DNA of 44,544 bases, from assembly GCA_028293325.1 (NCBI GenBank), contig JAQGPA010000099.1:1-44544 (forward strand). The letters are read 5' to 3'. Shown one piece after another: positions 41,651 to 44,544 of this stretch (positions within the stretch are counted from its first letter, which is position 1; every line of letters begins with the position of its first letter). The DNA is from Pedosphaera sp. Its GTDB lineage: Bacteria; Verrucomicrobiota; Verrucomicrobiia; Limisphaerales; Pedosphaeraceae. The position numbers and the translations under genes are program-made. The notes beneath the pieces were generated by a model. That model saw only the letters and a program-made list of their open reading frames with translations. It had not been told where the DNA came from and did no database searches.

Positions 41651-43360
41651 TCATTTGTTGGCGGCCGGTTCGAGCTTTTTCTTGATCCCCTCGTTCGGCT
41701 CGACCGACAACGACTTATGCCATGCTTCACGCGCCTTTTCGACTTGCTTGAGCGCCGCATAAATATCCCCCAGATGATCATACACCGTCGCGTCTGGTTC
41801 CTCGGAAAACTCCACCGCCTTCAACTCCTGCGTCAACGCCTCACCCGGTTGATTCAGTTTATAAAGCACCCAGCCCAGGCTATCCAGGTACGCCGCATTT
41901 TTCGGTTCGCTTTTCACCGCCTTCTCGATCATCTCATGCGCGCGTTCCAGCTTCACTCCCCGGTCCGCCAGCATGTAGCCAAAATAATTCAACGCCTCGG
42001 TGAAATCCGGCGCCAACTCCAGCGTCTTTTCAAAATATTGTTCCGCCTGCTCATAATCCCCCTTCCGCTCATGCACGGAACCCACTTGAAAATAAAAATA
42101 TTTATTCAGCCGTGATGGATCGGAAGTCTTCGCCAGCAACTCGGCGGACGTCAGGTGCGTCACCGCCTTGTCATATTCCTTCTCTTTGCCATACGCCAGG
42201 CCGGTCAAAAATTCATTGATGAATGTGTCCGAATATTTCACCCGCGCCTGCTCCAGCGTGCTCAGGGCCCCCTTGGCGTGATCCAGATTGATTTGCACAT
42301 CCGCCAAATCATAGTACGCCTGCTCGAAATTATCGCTTAACAAAAGCGTCTTCTGAAAATAATCCTCTGCCTCCGGAAATTTCCTCGCGTCCACCGCCAG
42401 ACCGCCGAGCACATAATAAGCCTGCGGATTCGCCGGATCCTCCCGCACAATCGACTCCAGTTGTTCGATCGCTTTCCCGGCGTCATGCTCCCGCAAATAG
42501 ACATCCGCCAGTTTGCCCCGCACATCATTGCGCAACTCCGGCAGGTCGCCGTATCCCCGCAGCAACTGCAAATAAAGTTCAGTGGCGTTCTTCGTATCCC
42601 CCAGCATGTTGAAACCATCCGCCAGCTTGAGGCGCAGGCGGGGTTCAACCGGTTTCAATTGCATCGCGCGCAACAGCGCCGCCTTGGTCCCGGCCTTCGT
42701 CGCCTCTTTCTGCGACGGCGCCTGCCGTTCCAGGTTCGCATAAAGTTCCGCCAGATTCACCAGAAATTCCGCCGGCACATCCGGCCGCTTCGCCGCGTCA
42801 TCCAGCACCGCTTGCGCCTCTTTGAACCGCCCCTTTTGCAGGTGAATCACAAACAAGGTCTGATAACCCGAGAGGGAAAGCGGCAACCGCTTGATTGCGG
42901 TTTGCGTTGCCGCCACCGCCTGCTCATCCTTGCCCAGGCGCGAATAAACCAGCCCCAGCCGCGCGAATAAAACCCCCGACGCCTTGGGCAGTGCCGTGGC
43001 GCGCTCTAATAAATCCAGCGCCTTCTCCGGCTCCTTCCGTTGCAGATACCGACGCGAAAGTTCCTCCACCAATTGTTCGTTGCTGGGATCGCCCAGCGCC
43101 GCCTGCGAATACTCCTGCAAAGCCAGTTCCGGCTCATCGTCCAAATCATAGATCGTTCCCTGCGCGTAATGCGCATGGGCCTCCACCAATTTGTCATCAA
43201 CCTCCGGGGGAGTGACCTCGTCCACTGTTACCGCCGCGGCCACGGACGCCCGTGACGCATCCGCTAGCGGTTTCCCGGTCGTGGGCGTGTTGGCGCAGCC
43301 CGCCATAAGCAAACCGCTCATGGCCAGCAATATTACTCCGGGATAACGGCAAAGCAGCAT
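41651..43360 (-). CDS. TPR-repeat lipoprotein
   Basis: A 569-residue protein with a signal peptide ending in LLMAGCAN, a lipobox. About 14 tetratricopeptide-like repeats follow from residue 60 on, for example AHYAQGTIYDLDDEPELALQEY and PDFTEALNYFGYMLADRG. TPR arrays bind partner proteins. The lipid anchor places it at the periplasmic face of an envelope membrane. It lies between DUF2203 and the COX24-type peptide gene. No evidence ties it to the biosynthetic cluster. Confidence 0.9.
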   Translation of the reverse strand: MLLCRYPGVILLAMSGLLMAGCANTPTTGKPLADASRASVAAAVTVDEVTPPEVDDKLVEAHAHYAQGTIYDLDDEPELALQEYSQAALGDPSNEQLVEELSRRYLQRKEPEKALDLLERATALPKASGVLFARLGLVYSRLGKDEQAVAATQTAIKRLPLSLSGYQTLFVIHLQKGRFKEAQAVLDDAAKRPDVPAEFLVNLAELYANLERQAPSQKEATKAGTKAALLRAMQLKPVEPRLRLKLADGFNMLGDTKNATELYLQLLRGYGDLPELRNDVRGKLADVYLREHDAGKAIEQLESIVREDPANPQAYYVLGGLAVDARKFPEAEDYFQKTLLLSDNFEQAYYDLADVQINLDHAKGALSTLEQARVKYSDTFINEFLTGLAYGKEKEYDKAVTHLTSAELLAKTSDPSRLNKYFYFQVGSVHERKGDYEQAEQYFEKTLELAPDFTEALNYFGYMLADRGVKLERAHEMIEKAVKSEPKNAAYLDSLGWVLYKLNQPGEALTQELKAVEFSEEPDATVYDHLGDIYAALKQVEKAREAWHKSLSVEPNEGIKKKLEPAANK

Positions 43361-43443
43361 GCGTTAGAATACTCCTTTATGGTATCCGCGCAACCCAGAG
43401 CGGATTGCGCGGACCCTGACGATGCTCTCGTCAACGCCGCTGA

Positions 43444-43545
43444 CTACTTCTGCCAGGTGCGCTTCTTGTGACGATTGGCGCGCAATTGCTTGCGACGTTT
43501 GTGCTTGTTAATTTTCGATTTGCGGCGTTTTTTCAGTGAACCCAT
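43444..43545 (-). CDS. AURKAIP1/COX24-domain small basic peptide
   Basis: A 33-residue highly basic peptide starting [16 protein letters not shown] and ending in KKRTWQK. The MGS-KK-RR-K-KHK-RRK layout is that of the small AURKAIP1/COX24-domain proteins of bacteria, relatives of a mitochondrial ribosome-associated protein and probably ribosome-bound. It is very small, so standard gene finders can miss it. It lies 83 bp upstream of the TPR gene and 17 bp downstream of hisG on the same strand. Confidence 0.82.
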   Translation of the reverse strand: MGSLKKRRKSKINKHKRRKQLRANRHKKRTWQK

Positions 43546-43562
43546 AATGTTAGTTAAGGCGG

Positions 43563-44444
43563 TTAATATACTACTTTGTTAAGCGGATATTCAATGATTC
43601 CTTCTGCTCCCGCGGCTTTCAATAGCGGGATCAGTTCACGAACCACATGCTCGTCAATGATCGTTTCCACCGCCACCCAGCCCTTCAGGCTCAGATTGGA
43701 TATCGTTGGATTACGCAGTGCGGGCAAACTTTGCAACAACTTTGCCAAATTCTTTTCGGCGATATTCATCTTCAACCCCACCTTCGCCTCCGCTTCCAAT
43801 GCCCCTTTCAGCAGCAAGGCCAGCGTCTCGATCTTTTGCCGTTTCCATTTGTTCTTCCATGCGTCGTGATTCGCGATCAACCGCGGCGTCGAGGAAAGCA
43901 GCGTATCCACTATCCGCAGCTTGTTCGCCCGCAGCGACGACCCGGTCTCGGTCAGTTCCACAATCGCATCCACCAACTCGTGCGCCTTGAACTCCGTCGC
44001 GCCCCAGGAAAATTCCACTTCGGCCTTCACCCCGTTCTTGCGCAGATACCGTTTCGTCAGGTTCACCACCTCGGTGGCAATCCGTTTTCCCTTCAAATCC
44101 TTCACCGTCTTCACCGGCGAATTCTCCGGCACCGCCAGCACCCAGCGAGCTGGCTGCCGCGTCGCCTTGCTGAATTGAAATTCTCCCACTTCATGGACCT
44201 TCGAATTATTCTCCTGGATCCAATCGAAACCCGTGATGCCGCAATCCAGATAACCATGCTCCACGTAACGGCTGATTTCCTGTGCGCGAATCAGGCGAAT
44301 CTGCAACTCCTCGTCATCCACATACGGGATATACGAGCGGCTGCTCACCTGAATGTTAAAACCGGCCTTCGCCATCTTCTCGATGGTGGCCTCTTGCAGA
44401 CTGCCCTTCGGCAATCCAAATCGTAATGTCGGCTTACTCTTCAT
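43563..44444 (-). CDS. hisG: ATP phosphoribosyltransferase, long form
   Basis: The 293-residue protein catalyses the first step of histidine synthesis, joining ATP and PRPP. It has the expected [14 protein letters not shown] start, [10 protein letters not shown] and the catalytic region [16 protein letters not shown]-terminal ACT-like regulatory domain (about 215-290) follows, ending in [15 protein letters not shown]. Long-form HisG is regulated by histidine and needs no HisZ. No other his genes are in the window. The 100 bp upstream hold two copies of GGGAATAAT (44488 and 44524) but no clear promoter. Confidence 0.95.
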   Translation of the reverse strand: MKSKPTLRFGLPKGSLQEATIEKMAKAGFNIQVSSRSYIPYVDDEELQIRLIRAQEISRYVEHGYLDCGITGFDWIQENNSKVHEVGEFQFSKATRQPARWVLAVPENSPVKTVKDLKGKRIATEVVNLTKRYLRKNGVKAEVEFSWGATEFKAHELVDAIVELTETGSSLRANKLRIVDTLLSSTPRLIANHDAWKNKWKRQKIETLALLLKGALEAEAKVGLKMNIAEKNLAKLLQSLPALRNPTISNLSLKGWVAVETIIDEHVVRELIPLLKAAGAEGIIEYPLNKVVY

Positions 44445-44544
44445 ATTCCAAACTGCATTCCCGCGAGCCCTTCAGACCCAACGGGCCGGGAATAATGCAG
44501 TCTCACCGCCCCGGCGGCAAGCAGGGAATAATCCCGTTTGGAAC

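Noticed and set aside
44488..44532. Two GGGAATAAT copies upstream of hisG as a regulatory repeat
   Set aside because: Only 9 bp, two copies at the window edge, with no further structure.

Overview
The window looks like a chromosomal segment from a Gram-negative bacterium, most probably a Verrucomicrobiota member of the Pedosphaera/Limisphaera type. The Gram-negative call rests on outer-membrane machinery: a LolA-like carrier, several lipoproteins, an RND/MMPL exporter fused to an LpxL-type acyltransferase, and MbnP/MbnH-type periplasmic proteins. The phylum call is inference from high GC, YHYH and LVIVD secreted proteins whose C-terminal domains end in a 'FYR' motif, and the conserved right flank (DUF2203, TPR lipoprotein, a 33-residue COX24-type peptide, hisG). 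No rRNA, tRNA, IS element or CRISPR array was seen.

The core is a large, split type II fatty-acid/polyketide-like cluster in three blocks. Block A (1-10461, all minus, mostly overlapping genes) reads, in transcription order: a ketosynthase (KS)-like protein with an unusual C-terminal extension, a ketoreductase, a radical SAM enzyme resembling the archaeal tetraether synthase (Tes/MJ0619) family, a carrier protein, a second radical SAM enzyme with a cobalamin-binding-like N-terminus, a chain-length-factor-like protein, a complete KS, a second carrier protein, a hot-dog dehydratase, an HHxxxDG acyltransferase and a flavoprotein cut by the window edge. Block B (18204-25518) has a flavoprotein and a secreted protein on the minus strand, then on the plus strand a KS, a KS-like partner without catalytic residues, a small unknown protein, a ketoreductase, a canonical acyl carrier protein and a flavoprotein with a WxWxIP motif. 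Block C (33076-41204) has a lipoprotein, the MMPL-acyltransferase fusion, the LolA-like carrier, a second dehydratase, a GDSL hydrolase, an AMP ligase and a papain-like lipoprotein. Together they can activate, extend, reduce, dehydrate and export or esterify an acyl chain. The gene set recalls aryl-polyene clusters, but the ACP-adjacent radical SAM enzymes point to a carbon-skeleton-modified or cyclised lipid, as proposed for ladderanes. The product is not predictable from sequence.

Between blocks A and B lie a two-component system (10524-12760, minus) and a divergent periplasmic redox/copper-type operon (12952-17042): a YHYH protein, an MbnP-MbnH fusion with two haem-binding motifs, and an EF-hand protein. 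They share a 191-bp intergenic region with a perfect 14-bp inverted repeat. A strong hairpin ends this operon, and a HydE-like radical SAM gene without hydrogenase partners follows.

Between blocks B and C lie a secreted LVIVD beta-propeller, a VirK/YbjX (DUF535) protein and a four-gene Gld-type ABC system (28053-32893). The right end (41226-44444) is conserved chromosomal background. All intergenic gaps are under 300 bases; the largest are described as features.
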